From assembly GCF_021789315.1 (NCBI RefSeq), contig NZ_CP084561.1, forward strand, positions 1,550,001-1,614,000: a stretch of 64,000 nucleotides of DNA, written 5' to 3'. Positions 1 through 9,722 of the stretch are shown piece after piece. The translations under genes were made by a program, and so were the position numbers. How positions within the stretch are numbered: the stretch's first letter is position 1; every line of letters starts with the position of its first letter. The notes under the pieces are model-generated. The model had not been told where the DNA came from, did not search any database, and worked only from the letters and a program-made list of their open reading frames with translations. This DNA comes from Arthrobacter sp. FW305-BF8 (GTDB lineage Bacteria > Actinomycetota > Actinomycetes > Actinomycetales > Micrococcaceae).

Positions 1-468
1 CCGCTCACGGGCCGTCAGCATCCCGGCAACGTAGAGCGCCAGGGCCTCGTTGGATGCCAGCTTCCGGGCCTTGGGCCGCCGTGCCAGCTTCTGGGCCCGG
101 TTCTGGGCCGCGGACGCCAGGTAGGGGCGGTGGCCCCCGTTGCGGACGTTCCGGGCCAGCTCCCGGCTAATGGTGGACGGGCTCCGGCCCAGACGACGGC
201 CGATCTCGCGCGCACTGCACCCTTCCGCGCGCCACACAGCGATCAACTCACGCTCATCAAAGGACAGGTACCGCCCACACGGGGGCGCAATCGAAGGATC
301 CACCCCACCATGCTGACGGACGATCCCTCGCGCCGCCGTAGCGGAAAGCCCGGCAACCTCCGCGGCCACCTCATCGGACAACCCGGAAGACCTCGCCTCC
401 CAGAACACCCGCACAACCTCACGCAACACCTCAGGCCGACCAAAACGTCCCACAACACCACCAATCAC
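1..468 (-). CDS. IS30-family transposase, N-terminal part (runs off the left edge)
   Basis: DDE transposase of an IS30-like element; only the first 156 or so codons are in the window, so the catalytic core is not seen. Translation from GTG at 466-468 follows an in-frame TGA directly. A short N-terminal segment beginning IGGVVGRFGRPEVLREV comes first. The signature IS30 helix-turn-helix region follows near residues 67-100: LSFDERELIAVWRAEG, then SAREIGRRLGRSPSTISREL and the RNVRNGGHRPYLAS segment. That order (LSxxER, ExARxLGRSPSTISRE, YxAxxA) is typical of the family. The frame stays open to the window edge, so the gene may be intact. There is no ATG start, which makes it easy to miss. Confidence 0.85.
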   Translation of the reverse strand, partial: MIGGVVGRFGRPEVLREVVRVFWEARSSGLSDEVAAEVAGLSATAARGIVRQHGGVDPSIAPPCGRYLSFDERELIAVWRAEGCSAREIGRRLGRSPSTISRELARNVRNGGHRPYLASAAQNRAQKLARRPKARKLASNEALALYVAGMLTARER

Positions 469-498
469 TCAGGTGTTGCAACGACACCTAGAACCTGC
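1..498 (-). mobile_element. IS30-family insertion sequence, upstream end only
   Basis: The window opens inside an insertion sequence. It carries the start of an IS30-type transposase read leftward. Just upstream of that gene, at about 472-488, is GGTGTTGCAACGACACC, which is itself an imperfect palindrome and a plausible terminal repeat. The other end lies outside the window, so the outer boundary (about 490-500) and any target duplication cannot be fixed. The element stops about 40 bp from the thiolase stop codon. Confidence 0.7.
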
Positions 499-504
499 CG
501 GCCC

Positions 505-533
505 TAAAGTCGCGACAAATGGAGAAAACCTCC
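505..533. repeat. Half of a dispersed palindromic repeat next to the IS30 end
   Basis: The bases AAGTCGCGACA at 506-516, followed by a TGGA.GAAAA.CTCC-like segment, closely resemble the right arm of the long palindrome at 29515-29577. The matching left arm is absent here; the IS30 end lies in its place. The short TCGCGA core is self-complementary. Confidence 0.5.
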
Positions 534-536
534 AAG

Positions 537-1775
537 CTAGGTGAGGCGCTCCAGTACCACGGCCATGCCCTGCCCGCCGCCGACGCAGAGTGTGGCGAGG
601 CCCAGCGTCCCGTCCGTCTCGCGCAGGCCGTTGAGCAGCGTGGTGGTCATCCGGGCGCCGGTCATGCCGAACGGATGGCCCAGTGCGATGGCGCCGCCGT
701 GCACGTTGAGTTTTGCCGGGTCGATCTTGAGTTCACGGGCGCTGGCCACCACCTGGACGGCGAAGGCCTCGTTGAGCTCCACAAGGTCGATGTCGTTCAT
801 GTCCAGGCGGGCGCGGGCGAGCGCCTGCCGGGAGGCTTCCACCGGCCCCATCCCCATCAGCTCGGGCGACAGGGCGGTGGCTCCGGTCGAGACGATCTTG
901 GCCAGCGGCTCCAGCCCCAGGTCCCGGGCCAGGTCGTAGCTCATGACCACGAGTGCGGCGGCACCGTCGTTGAGCGGGCACGCATTGCCCGCCGTGACGG
1001 TGCCCTCCCGGCGGAAAACCGGCTGCAGGGCGCTGACGGCGTCCAGGGTCACGCCCGGCCGCGGAGAATCGTCCCGGTCCACCACCGTGCCGTCGCGGCG
1101 TTCGTACGGCGTGATTTCGCGGGCGTAGAAGCCGGAGGCGATCGCGGCCTCGGCCCGGTTCTGGCTCAGCACGGCCCACTCGTCCTGGTCCGCGCGGCTG
1201 ATCCCGTAGGAGGTGGCCACGTTCTCCGCCGTCTGGCCCATGGCGATGTAGATGTCCGGCATCCGGCCGCCCAGCCGCGGATCCGTCCAGGGCGTGTTCG
1301 ACTCGGCGCGTGCGGCGGTGCGCTGGCGCGCAGGCTCGAACAGCGGGTTGTGGTTCCGGGCTCCGGTTTCGCCCGCCCCGGCCCAGTCCTGGTAGCGCGA
1401 CACGGCTTCGACGCCGGCAGCCACGAACGCCTGGCCCTCGCCCGCGCGGATGGCATGGAAAGCCATCCGCAGCGTCTGCAGGCTGGAAGCGCAGAACCTG
1501 TTGACGGTGGCGGCGGGCACGTTGTCCAGGCCAGCGAGGATGGTCACGACGCGGGCCATGTTGGAACCCGCCTCACCGCTCGGTTCGGCGCAGCCGAGGT
1601 ACAGGTCGTCCAGGCCGGGCCCGCTGTCCCCGGTGGGGTCGAATGCCGGCAGTTTGGCCAGCGCGGCCCGGACCATGGCCGCGGCGAGATCGTCCGGCCG
1701 CTCGTCCTTCAGTGAGCCCTTGAAGGCACGGCCGATCGGGCTCCTGGCGGTTGAAACAATAACTGCTTCAGGCAT
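537..1775 (-). CDS. Acetyl-CoA acetyltransferase / thiolase
   Basis: Thiolase superfamily enzyme of 412 residues, a usual length. It condenses or cleaves acyl-CoA in fatty-acid beta-oxidation or acetoacetyl-CoA formation in the cytosol. The acylated nucleophile is the Cys in NRFCASSLQT (about residue 94). The C-terminal part carries NEAFAVQ, the catalytic His in GGAIALGHPFGMTGAR and the second catalytic Cys in CVGGGQGMA. The start MPEAVIVSTARSPIGRA is canonical. It lies 35 bp downstream of galK on the same strand, but no functional link to galactose is expected. The chain-length preference (FadA-like or AtoB/PhaA-like) cannot be read from sequence alone. Confidence 0.9.
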   Translation of the reverse strand: MPEAVIVSTARSPIGRAFKGSLKDERPDDLAAAMVRAALAKLPAFDPTGDSGPGLDDLYLGCAEPSGEAGSNMARVVTILAGLDNVPAATVNRFCASSLQTLRMAFHAIRAGEGQAFVAAGVEAVSRYQDWAGAGETGARNHNPLFEPARQRTAARAESNTPWTDPRLGGRMPDIYIAMGQTAENVATSYGISRADQDEWAVLSQNRAEAAIASGFYAREITPYERRDGTVVDRDDSPRPGVTLDAVSALQPVFRREGTVTAGNACPLNDGAAALVVMSYDLARDLGLEPLAKIVSTGATALSPELMGMGPVEASRQALARARLDMNDIDLVELNEAFAVQVVASARELKIDPAKLNVHGGAIALGHPFGMTGARMTTTLLNGLRETDGTLGLATLCVGGGQGMAVVLERLT

Positions 1776-1810
1776 GCGACCAGCCTACGCCCGTCCCTCG
1801 GCATGGACAG

Positions 1811-2967
1811 CTACGCGAGCCGCATTGCCCCTGCAGCCGGGGTGACCGTGAAGATGTCCGGTGCCGTGTACCCTGCCTCCGCGAAGGCCCGTACGACGGC
1901 GGCACGCACCTGCTGCTCCTCGCTCACCGGGGTCAGGGCGATGGCGGCGCCGCCAAAACCCCCGCCGGTCATCCGGGCGCCGATGGCGCCGTTTGCCCGG
2001 GAGGCCTCGACGGCGAGATCCAGTTCGGCGCAGGAGATCTCAAAGTCGTCGCGCATGGATGCATGGCTGGCGTCGAGCAGGGCACCGATTGCCGACGGGC
2101 CCTGCTGCCCCAGGAGTTCCACGGTCTGCAGCACACGGTCGTTCTCAGTGACGATGTGCCGGACGCGGCGGAACGTGACCTCGTCCAGCAGCCCGCCGGC
2201 TTCCTCCAGATCTCCCGGCGTGACATCGCGCAGAGCCTTGACGCCCAGCACCTCGGCGCCCAGTTCGCAGGACGCCCGGCGGGAGGCATAGCCGCCGTCG
2301 GCATGGGAATGGGAAACCTTGGTGTCGATGACCAGCAGGACGACCCCGGCAGCCTCGGCCTCGAAGGGGACCAGCCGGACGCTCTGGTCACGGCAGTCCA
2401 GGAACACAGCGTGGCCCTTCGAGCCCCGCAGCGAGGCGGACTGGTCCATGATGCCCGTGGGTGCACCCACGAAGTCGTTCTCGGCGCGCTGGGTGGCCAG
2501 CACCATGTCCTCCGGTCCCAGGCCAGCGCCGGTGAGGTCATTGAGTGCCGAAATCACCGCACATTCAATGGCGTGCGAGGAGGACAGCCCGGCGCCGAGG
2601 GGGACGTCGGAGTCCAGCAGCAGGTCCAGGCCAGGGACGTCGATGCCGCGCTGCTGCAGGGACCAGATGACGCCCAGCGGGTACTTGGTCCAGCCCTTGG
2701 CCGCCGCGCCTTCCAGCGAAGCCGTGTCGGCCGTCGTGATTCCCTGGTCGCCGTAGGTCGAGAGCAGGCGGAGGGTGGAGTCGGGCCGGACGCCCACGGC
2801 TACCCGGGCGGTCCGGTCGATGGCGAACGGCAGCACGAAGCCCTCGTTGTAGTCCGTGTGTTCGCCGATCAGGTTGACCCGGCCGGGGGCCTGCCACACG
2901 CCGTCGGGCTGGCGGCCGAACGCGGCGGAGAACCGGGCCTCGAGGTCGGTGGTGGTGGCGGGGGCGG

Positions 2968-2971
<4 letters not shown>
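1811..2971 (-). CDS. galK: Galactokinase
   Basis: Phosphorylates alpha-D-galactose with ATP to galactose-1-phosphate, the first committed step of the Leloir pathway. It is a GHMP kinase of 386 residues. Visible motifs are the galactokinase signature GRVNLIGEHTDYNEGFVLP near residue 28, the GHMP ATP-binding loop VPLGAGLSSSHAIECA near residue 125, and the C-terminal MTGGGFGGAAIAL. The start ATG overlaps the galT stop as ATGA, so the two are translationally coupled. It is the last gene of a deoR-galT-galK unit. Galactose-1-phosphate made here is the substrate of the neighbouring galT product. Confidence 0.96.
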
Positions 2972-4157
<1,186 letters not shown>

Positions 4158-4161
<4 letters not shown>

Positions 4162-5120
4162 GCGTCGTGTCCTTTGAACGCGGTGGCCGACGGCGTCTGG
4201 CCGTCCGGGAGGCGGGTGGGGCGGGAAGTAAGTGGGTCGTTGTCCCAACTGGGTAGCAGCTCAGGGCGTTCCCAGCCTTGGGAAGGCCCTGAGCTGCTAC
4301 CTAGTTGGGAAGCTGGAGGTGCCGCTGCCGGGGTAAGGGGTGCCAGCCGCAGCTCCCCGACGGCCTGCCGGAGCAGCTCTTCGGCGCCAGGGCCGGCGGA
4401 GCCCGTGCTGATCCGGCGGTCGGTGATGAGGGTGCCGACGGCTGACAGCGGGGCGATCCCGGCGAGCCCCACGCTCCCGTACTTCGTGGCGTCCGCGATC
4501 ACTGCCAACGCGTCCGACGCCGCGATCATGGCGGCGTTGACCTCGGACTCCAGGAGGTTCGGTGAGGTGATGCCGGCCTTCGGGTCGAAGCCGTGCACGC
4601 CCATGAAGCAGAGGTCGGCATGCAGGCTCTCCAGGGCGTGCATCGTTACCGGGCCCACCAGGGCCTCGGACGGTGTGCGCTGGCCGCCCAGGACCACGGT
4701 GCGGATGCCGCCGTCGCCGGCCGACGCCAGGGCGCCCGCCACCATGAGGGAGTTGGTGGCTACCGTGAGCCCGAGATCCCGGGGGAGCAGCCGCGCGAGC
4801 TCATGGGTGGTGGTGCCGCCGGAAACCAGCAGGGTCATGCCCGGGCGGAGCAGCGTGAGCGCCTCCGCGGCGATGGCCCGCTTCGCGTCCGTTTCCCGGA
4901 CCGACTTGGCGCCGAAGCCCGGTTCGAGCGCACTGAACGCCGCAGCGCGTGTGGCGCCGCCGTGTACCCGCAGCAACTGGCCTTCGGCGTCGAGCGCGTC
5001 GATGTCGCGCCGGACGGTCATTTCGGACACCCGGAGCAGGTCCGCCAGAGCCGCCACCCGGACAGTGCCTTCGGCGTCGAGCTCCTGGAGGATGCGGTGT
5101 TGCCGCTGCGTAGCGAGCAT
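4158..5120 (-). CDS. DeoR-family transcriptional regulator of the gal operon, with a C-terminal extension
   Basis: DNA-binding regulator of 320 residues. The N-terminal HTH is clear: RQHRILQELDAEG, then VAALADLLRVSEMTVRRDID and the DeoR hallmark VHGGATR. A sugar-phosphate-sensing DeoRC domain follows, with VSGGTTTHELA and DLCFMGVHGFD. The start at 5118-5120 is preceded by AAGGAGG at ideal spacing; a longer ORF upstream lacks this. Typical family members are about 250-260 residues. Here roughly 60 extra residues follow ELRLAPLTPAAAPP, and part of them is encoded by the palindrome at 4243-4310. The stop overlaps galT, so it is probably an autoregulated member of the gal operon. The effector is unknown; a galactose-pathway sugar phosphate is an inference. 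Confidence 0.9.
4243..4310. repeat. Long inverted repeat inside the deoR coding region
   Basis: Two 25-base arms (4243-4267 and 4286-4310) match at 24 of 25 positions. The 18-base loop contains a smaller inverted repeat (TTCCC...GGGAA). The element reads open in the deoR frame and codes for residues of its C-terminal tail. It looks like an intergenic palindromic element captured by the gene, and as RNA would form a very stable hairpin between the deoR body and galT. Confidence 0.85.
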
Positions 5121-5163
5121 GTTGCTCCTCCTTCCTGGCGTTCGGGAATCTGTGCGCCCGGTC

Positions 5164-5214
5164 ACTATTTGTGGTTGTTCCCATTGTGGCACAAAGCGAT
5201 CAAAAACAAATAGT
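5164..5214. promoter_or_regulatory. Candidate DeoR operator between deoR and the epimerase gene
   Basis: ACTATTTGT at 5164-5172 and ACAAATAGT at 5206-5214 form a perfect 9-bp inverted repeat with a 33-bp spacer. It lies in the unusually A/T-rich stretch upstream of deoR. A further A-rich AACAAAAGATAAC follows. The position between divergent genes and the symmetry suit a repressor site that could control both directions. Binding is an inference. Confidence 0.45.
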
Positions 5215-5289
5215 TTCTAACAAAAGATAACAGAAAGTGCTCCGTAAGGGGGCGCATGCGTTGTGGGGCGTGCGTTGTACGGTAGGTCC

Positions 5290-6267
5290 ATGACTTCCGG
5301 TGCGACTTCCGAAACCAGCGATTTCCCCACAGCCAGCGATTCCCTCACAGCCCAGCAGCGCTACGCCACCGGCAGGCAGTACGAGCTCAGGCGCGGCGAT
5401 GCGCTCGCCGTGGTCACCGAGCTGGCCGCGGGGCTGCGGTGGTACAGCCGCGGAGGCGTCCAGCTGACGGAGTCCTACGGGGACTCCGACATTCCGCCCG
5501 GCGCCACGGGCATCACCTTGGCCCCGTGGGCCAACCGGATAGAGGATGGCGTCTGGCACCTGAACGGCACGAAGCAGCAGCTGGACATCACCGAGGTTTC
5601 CAAGAACAACGCCAGCCACGGGCTCCTGCGCAACGCGTCATACTCCCTGGTTGCCGAATCCGAGTTTGCCGTGACCCTCGAGGCGACCATCTTTCCCCAG
5701 CACGGCTACCCGTTCCTGCTGCGGCACCGCGTGGAGTACTCCCTGGCCGGGGACCTGGGCCTGGAGGTGCGGCAAACGCTGGTCAACGATTCCGAGGCCG
5801 AGGCGCCGTTCGTGCTGGGCGCGCATCCGTATCTGCGGATCGGCGAGATCCCCTCCGAGGACCTCACGTTGAGAGTGGATGCCGCGACGCGGCTGGTGGC
5901 GGATGAGCGGCTCATTCCGCGCAGCTCCGAACCCGTGTCCGGGGACAGCGACCTGCGCCAGGGGAGAAGGGTGGGGGACCTGGAACTCGACGCCGCCCTG
6001 ACGGATCTGGCGTTCGACGGCGGGATCGCCCACCACACGCTGACCGCACCGGACGGCCGCAGCGTCAGCCTCTGGCAGGACGAGGCCTGCGCGTTCGTCC
6101 ACGTATTTGTCAGCCGTATCTACCCGGGCCGGCCCACGGCCGTGGCAGTGGAACCGATGACGGGACCGGCCAACGCCTTCAACTCCGGGGACAGCCTCCG
6201 CTGGCTTGCTCCCGGGGACTCGTTCACCATCACCTGGGGTATCCGCGCAGACCTGGAAGGTGCCTGA
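5290..6267 (+). CDS. Aldose 1-epimerase family protein
   Basis: Galactose mutarotase-like enzyme of 325 residues that interconverts anomers of an aldose. It is divergent from the deoR-galT-galK operon, so galactose is the likely substrate. Family features include GITLAPWANRI near residue 78, ASHGLLRNASY with a conserved His, LGAHPYLR with a second His, and the C-terminal AVEPMTGPANAFNSG with the probable catalytic Glu. The start at 5290 (MTSGATSETS) is chosen because the ORF N-terminal to it has no family character; its ribosome site is weak. It could instead be a YeaD-type hexose-6-phosphate epimerase, but the His pattern favours the mutarotase group. Confidence 0.85.
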   Translation: MTSGATSETSDFPTASDSLTAQQRYATGRQYELRRGDALAVVTELAAGLRWYSRGGVQLTESYGDSDIPPGATGITLAPWANRIEDGVWHLNGTKQQLDITEVSKNNASHGLLRNASYSLVAESEFAVTLEATIFPQHGYPFLLRHRVEYSLAGDLGLEVRQTLVNDSEAEAPFVLGAHPYLRIGEIPSEDLTLRVDAATRLVADERLIPRSSEPVSGDSDLRQGRRVGDLELDAALTDLAFDGGIAHHTLTAPDGRSVSLWQDEACAFVHVFVSRIYPGRPTAVAVEPMTGPANAFNSGDSLRWLAPGDSFTITWGIRADLEGA

Positions 6268-6395
6268 GTCGAGGAGCGCCCGACTGGGCAATGCCTGACT
6301 CGCTCTGTGACTGACCTGCGTCCGCCCAGCTGGGCAGTGCACAGCCGGGCCGTGGCGCGTTTCCCATAGCCGGGCGGCTAGGGAAGTATTGGGCT

Positions 6396-7766
6396 ATGAC
6401 GCCAGCAAAGGACGCCACACCAGACGACGCAGCCAACACGACAGGCGGTGCCAGCGCCACGGGCGGCACGAGCAGACCACTCGCTGCCCAGCCCTTCGGA
6501 CGCCTGGAGCCGCGGCGCATCAGGACCGACCGTGACCTTGAACAGGACATTCCCTACGGCGTTCGCATTGCGGCGGCATGGGCCTGGCGGCTGGGGCTGA
6601 TCCTGCTGATCACCGGTGCCCTGGTCTGGCTGCTGGCCAAGGTCAGCTTCCTCATCATTCCCGTCATGGTGGCGGCACTGCTGGCCGGCCTGCTGAGCCC
6701 CGTGGTGAAGTGGCTGCGGGAGTCACGCGTCCCCAACGGGGCGGCCGTCGCGCTCACGGTCCTGGGCTTCATAGGACTGATCGCCGGTTCCCTTGCCCTC
6801 GTGGGCCGGCAGCTGGCCCTCGGTTTCCAGGAGCTGTGGAGCGAGGCGCTGACCGGGGTCCAGCAGATTCAGGACTGGCTGTCGCAGGGGCCGCTGCACC
6901 TGAGCGCGGCGCAGATCGACCAGTACATCCAGGAGGCCACGGCCGCCCTGCAGAACAACAGCAGCAGCATCCTCAGCGGGGCGCTCTCCTTCGGCAGCAC
7001 GGCCGGGCATTTTGCGGCCGGGATGGTCCTGGCCCTGTTCATCCTGATCTTCTTCCTCCTCGAAGGCGGACGCATCTGGGCGTTCCTGGTCCGGCTCCTC
7101 CCTCGGCAGGCGCGGATCCCCGCCGACGGCGCCGGGCGGCGCGGCTGGGCGTCAATGGTGAGCTATGCGCGGATCCAGATGTTCGTGGCTTTCGTGGATG
7201 CTGTGGGCATCGGCGTCGGCGCTGCGATCATCGGTGTCCCGCTGGCCCTGCCGCTGGGCGTGCTGGTTTTCATCGGCTCGTTCATCCCCGTCGTCGGTGC
7301 GCTCGTGACGGGCGCCATCGCGGTGCTGCTGGCCCTGGTAGCCACCGGCCCGGTCAACGCCCTGATCATGCTCGGCATCGTGCTGCTGGTGCAGCAGCTG
7401 GAAAGCCACATCCTGCAGCCGCTGGTCATGGGCAAGGCCGTCGCCCTGCATCCGGTGGCCGTGATCCTGTCCGTAGCCGCCGGTTCATACCTCGCCGGCA
7501 TCCCGGGGGCGCTGTTCTCCGTCCCCATCCTGGCCGTAGCAAATTCGGCGATTCGGTATATTGCTGCCAGAACGTGGGAACATGAACTTGTGCCGGCTGC
7601 CGCGGGTACCGCAGGCCCGGCCCCAGCCGACGAGGACAACACCTTCAAGGATGTCCGGCTGCCGGGCTCGCATTCGGGCCACGGCAACGCTGCCGGCACT
7701 GCACACGGCACCCCGGGCGGCAAGGCCGCTCCCGGTGCCGACGTCGAATCACCCAAAGGAGAATAG
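6396..7766 (+). CDS. AI-2E family transporter (PerM/YdiK type)
   Basis: Polytopic membrane protein of 456 residues. After a polar N-terminus of about 65 residues there are paired hydrophobic segments (LILLITGALVWLL and SFLIIPVMVAALLAGLL), a soluble loop, and a C-terminal cluster of helices including HFAAGMVLALFILIFFLLEGG and LALPLGVLVFIGSFIPVVG. The GSFIPVVGA stretch and the LESHILQPLVMGK motif near the end are hallmarks of the family. Substrates differ between members; autoinducer-2 export is known for one, ion/proton transport for others, so none is assigned here. A polar 60-residue tail follows. It is first in an operon with the threonine ammonia-lyase gene, 3 bp downstream. Confidence 0.88.
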   Translation: MTPAKDATPDDAANTTGGASATGGTSRPLAAQPFGRLEPRRIRTDRDLEQDIPYGVRIAAAWAWRLGLILLITGALVWLLAKVSFLIIPVMVAALLAGLLSPVVKWLRESRVPNGAAVALTVLGFIGLIAGSLALVGRQLALGFQELWSEALTGVQQIQDWLSQGPLHLSAAQIDQYIQEATAALQNNSSSILSGALSFGSTAGHFAAGMVLALFILIFFLLEGGRIWAFLVRLLPRQARIPADGAGRRGWASMVSYARIQMFVAFVDAVGIGVGAAIIGVPLALPLGVLVFIGSFIPVVGALVTGAIAVLLALVATGPVNALIMLGIVLLVQQLESHILQPLVMGKAVALHPVAVILSVAAGSYLAGIPGALFSVPILAVANSAIRYIAARTWEHELVPAAAGTAGPAPADEDNTFKDVRLPGSHSGHGNAAGTAHGTPGGKAAPGADVESPKGE

Positions 7767-7769
7767 TTC

Positions 7770-9008
7770 GTGAACACCCCCGAAAGCCTTCCCGTCACGC
7801 TGGACGATGTCCTTGAGGCGCAGAAGCTGCTGGACGGGATTATTGCGCGGACCCCGGTGGAGTCCTCCCGCGCCTTGGGCCGCCTGGTGGGCGGCGAGGT
7901 CTACTTCAAGTGTGAGAACCTGCAGCGCGCCGGCTCCTTCAAGGTGCGCGGCGCCTACGTGCGGATGGCGCGCCTCTCCGAATCGGACAAGAAGCGCGGC
8001 GTGGTGGCGGCTTCCGCCGGCAACCACGCACAGGGCGTGGCCGTCGCCGCCAAGAGCCTGGGCATCAAGGCCCGCATCTACATGCCCCTCGGCGTGGCGC
8101 TGCCCAAACTCGCCGCGACGCGCAGCCACGGCGCCGAGGTGGTCCTGCACGGACACAACGTGGACGAGGCACTGGCAGAGGCCCAGCGCTATGCCGACGA
8201 TACCGGCGCAGTCTTCGTCCACCCCTTCGACAACGTGGACGTCGTTGCCGGCCAGGGCACCCTGGGGCTGGAGATCCTCGAGCAGGTGCCCAACGTCGAC
8301 ACCATCCTGATGGGCGTCGGCGGCGGCGGCCTGCTGGCCGGCGTCGCGGTGGCCGTCAAGGCCCGCGCCAAGGAACTCGGCCGCGACATCCGCATCATCG
8401 GCGTGCAGGCAGAAAACGCGGCCGCCTACCCGCCGTCGCTGGCAGCGGACGCCCTGGTGCCGCTGAAGAAGGTTTCCACCATGGCCGACGGCATCGCCGT
8501 GGGCCGGCCCGGGCAGCTGCCGTTCAGCATCATCCGCGAACTGGTGGACGATGTGGTCACCGTCAGCGAAGACTCCCTGGCGCGGGCCCTGATCTTCCTG
8601 CTGGAACGCGCCAAGATGGTCGTTGAGCCCGCCGGCGCGGTGGGCGTGGCGGCCCTCATGGACGGCAAGATCGAGAACCCCGGAACAACCGCCGTCGTGC
8701 TGTCCGGCGGCAACATCGACCCCATGCTGATGCTCAAGGTGATCCAGCGCGGCCTCTCCGCCGCCGGCCGGTACATGACCGTGCGGATGATGCTTGATGA
8801 CCGCCCGGGCTCGCTCGCCACCATCGCCCGCATCATCGCCGAGAACGACGCCAACGTGACGGGCCTCGACCACACCCGAGTGGGCGGCTCCATCAGCATG
8901 GGCGACGTCTCCATCACCGTGAACCTCGAGACCAAGGGCCACGAGCACGGCGAACAGGTTCTCGGCGCTCTCCGCGCCGAGGGCTTCCAGCCGATCGTGG
9001 TGCACTAG
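7770..9008 (+). CDS. ilvA: Threonine ammonia-lyase (threonine dehydratase)
   Basis: PLP enzyme of 412 residues that deaminates L-threonine to 2-oxobutanoate, the entry to isoleucine synthesis or threonine catabolism. The PLP-binding lysine lies in CENLQRAGSFKVRGAYVRM (about residue 59). The substrate loop is SAGNHAQGVA, the phosphate-binding glycine loop is GVGGGGLLAG, and a C-terminal single ACT domain begins near MTVRMMLDDRPGSLATIA. One ACT domain and this length match the short form common in actinobacteria, rather than the 510-residue E. coli IlvA. The GTG start has AAAGGAG 9 bp upstream and lies 3 bp after the transporter stop. Confidence 0.92.
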   Translation: MNTPESLPVTLDDVLEAQKLLDGIIARTPVESSRALGRLVGGEVYFKCENLQRAGSFKVRGAYVRMARLSESDKKRGVVAASAGNHAQGVAVAAKSLGIKARIYMPLGVALPKLAATRSHGAEVVLHGHNVDEALAEAQRYADDTGAVFVHPFDNVDVVAGQGTLGLEILEQVPNVDTILMGVGGGGLLAGVAVAVKARAKELGRDIRIIGVQAENAAAYPPSLAADALVPLKKVSTMADGIAVGRPGQLPFSIIRELVDDVVTVSEDSLARALIFLLERAKMVVEPAGAVGVAALMDGKIENPGTTAVVLSGGNIDPMLMLKVIQRGLSAAGRYMTVRMMLDDRPGSLATIARIIAENDANVTGLDHTRVGGSISMGDVSITVNLETKGHEHGEQVLGALRAEGFQPIVVH

Positions 9009-9016
9009 GGGAAGCG

Positions 9017-9622
9017 ATGCTGGACAGCCCGGGAGAGGCACCCGCCACCAGGGAAACGGCGGCCGCCCGTGCCAAGGGCGGGCTGCTGGTGGTGGGATCG
9101 TTCGTGGCGCTCCTGTTCGCCATCGAGCTGCTCAACACGGTGCTGCTGCACTCGCTGAACGGCGTCTTCGGCCTCAGGCCCAGAAGTGCCGACGGCGTCC
9201 TGGACGTGTTCACCTTCCCGCTGCTGCACGCCAACCTCAACCATGTGCTGTCCAATGCGCTGCCGCTGATCATCTTCGGGTTCCTGGTGTTCCTGTCCGG
9301 GCTCCGGGTCTTCGTCACGGCCGTTGCCTGCAGCTGGCTCGGCTCCGGGCTGGCCGTGTGGCTGATTGGCGCCGGCGGGGTCACCGTGGGCTCGTCCGGA
9401 CTGGTCTTCGGCCTGTTCGCGTTTCTCCTGGTGCGTGGATTCTTCAACCGCAGCTGGTGGCAGATCCTTCTCTCGGTGGTGCTGTTCCTGACCTACGGCA
9501 GCATCCTTTTCGGGATCATTCCGAACATTGCTGGATACGTGTCCTGGCAGGCCCACCTGGGCGGCGCCGCAGGCGGCGTCCTGGCCGCCGTCGTGCTCCG
9601 GGCGCGGGCATCCCGGCGCTGA
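9017..9622 (+). CDS. Rhomboid-family intramembrane serine protease
   Basis: Compact six-helix membrane protease of 201 residues. The conserved loop HANLNHVLSNALPL (HxxxN) is near residue 75. The catalytic Ser sits in VGSSGLVFGLFAFLL (about residue 136) and the catalytic His in YVSWQAHLGGAAGG (about residue 182), giving the Ser-His dyad of active rhomboids. It cleaves transmembrane segments of unknown target proteins. It starts 8 bp after the ilvA stop, so it belongs to the same operon, although no functional link is apparent. A terminator-like hairpin follows. Confidence 0.9.
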   Translation: MLDSPGEAPATRETAAARAKGGLLVVGSFVALLFAIELLNTVLLHSLNGVFGLRPRSADGVLDVFTFPLLHANLNHVLSNALPLIIFGFLVFLSGLRVFVTAVACSWLGSGLAVWLIGAGGVTVGSSGLVFGLFAFLLVRGFFNRSWWQILLSVVLFLTYGSILFGIIPNIAGYVSWQAHLGGAAGGVLAAVVLRARASRR

Positions 9623-9647
9623 CGTTCCCCCCCCAACGCGTCTTAAA

Positions 9648-9693
9648 GCACGACGCCGGCCGTCCCCGAAAGTGGGGGAGGCCGGCGTCGTGC
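9648..9693. terminator. Bidirectional terminator hairpin
   Basis: GCACGACGCCGGCC (9648-9661) pairs perfectly with GGCCGGCGTCGTGC (9680-9693) around an 18-base loop. It lies between the convergent rhomboid and greA genes. A TGCGTTTGCT follows on the plus strand, and on the minus strand it is followed by TTTAAGACG. Confidence 0.8.
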
Positions 9694-9722
9694 GTTTGCT
9701 GTGACCGCGGACGGGTGCGGTG

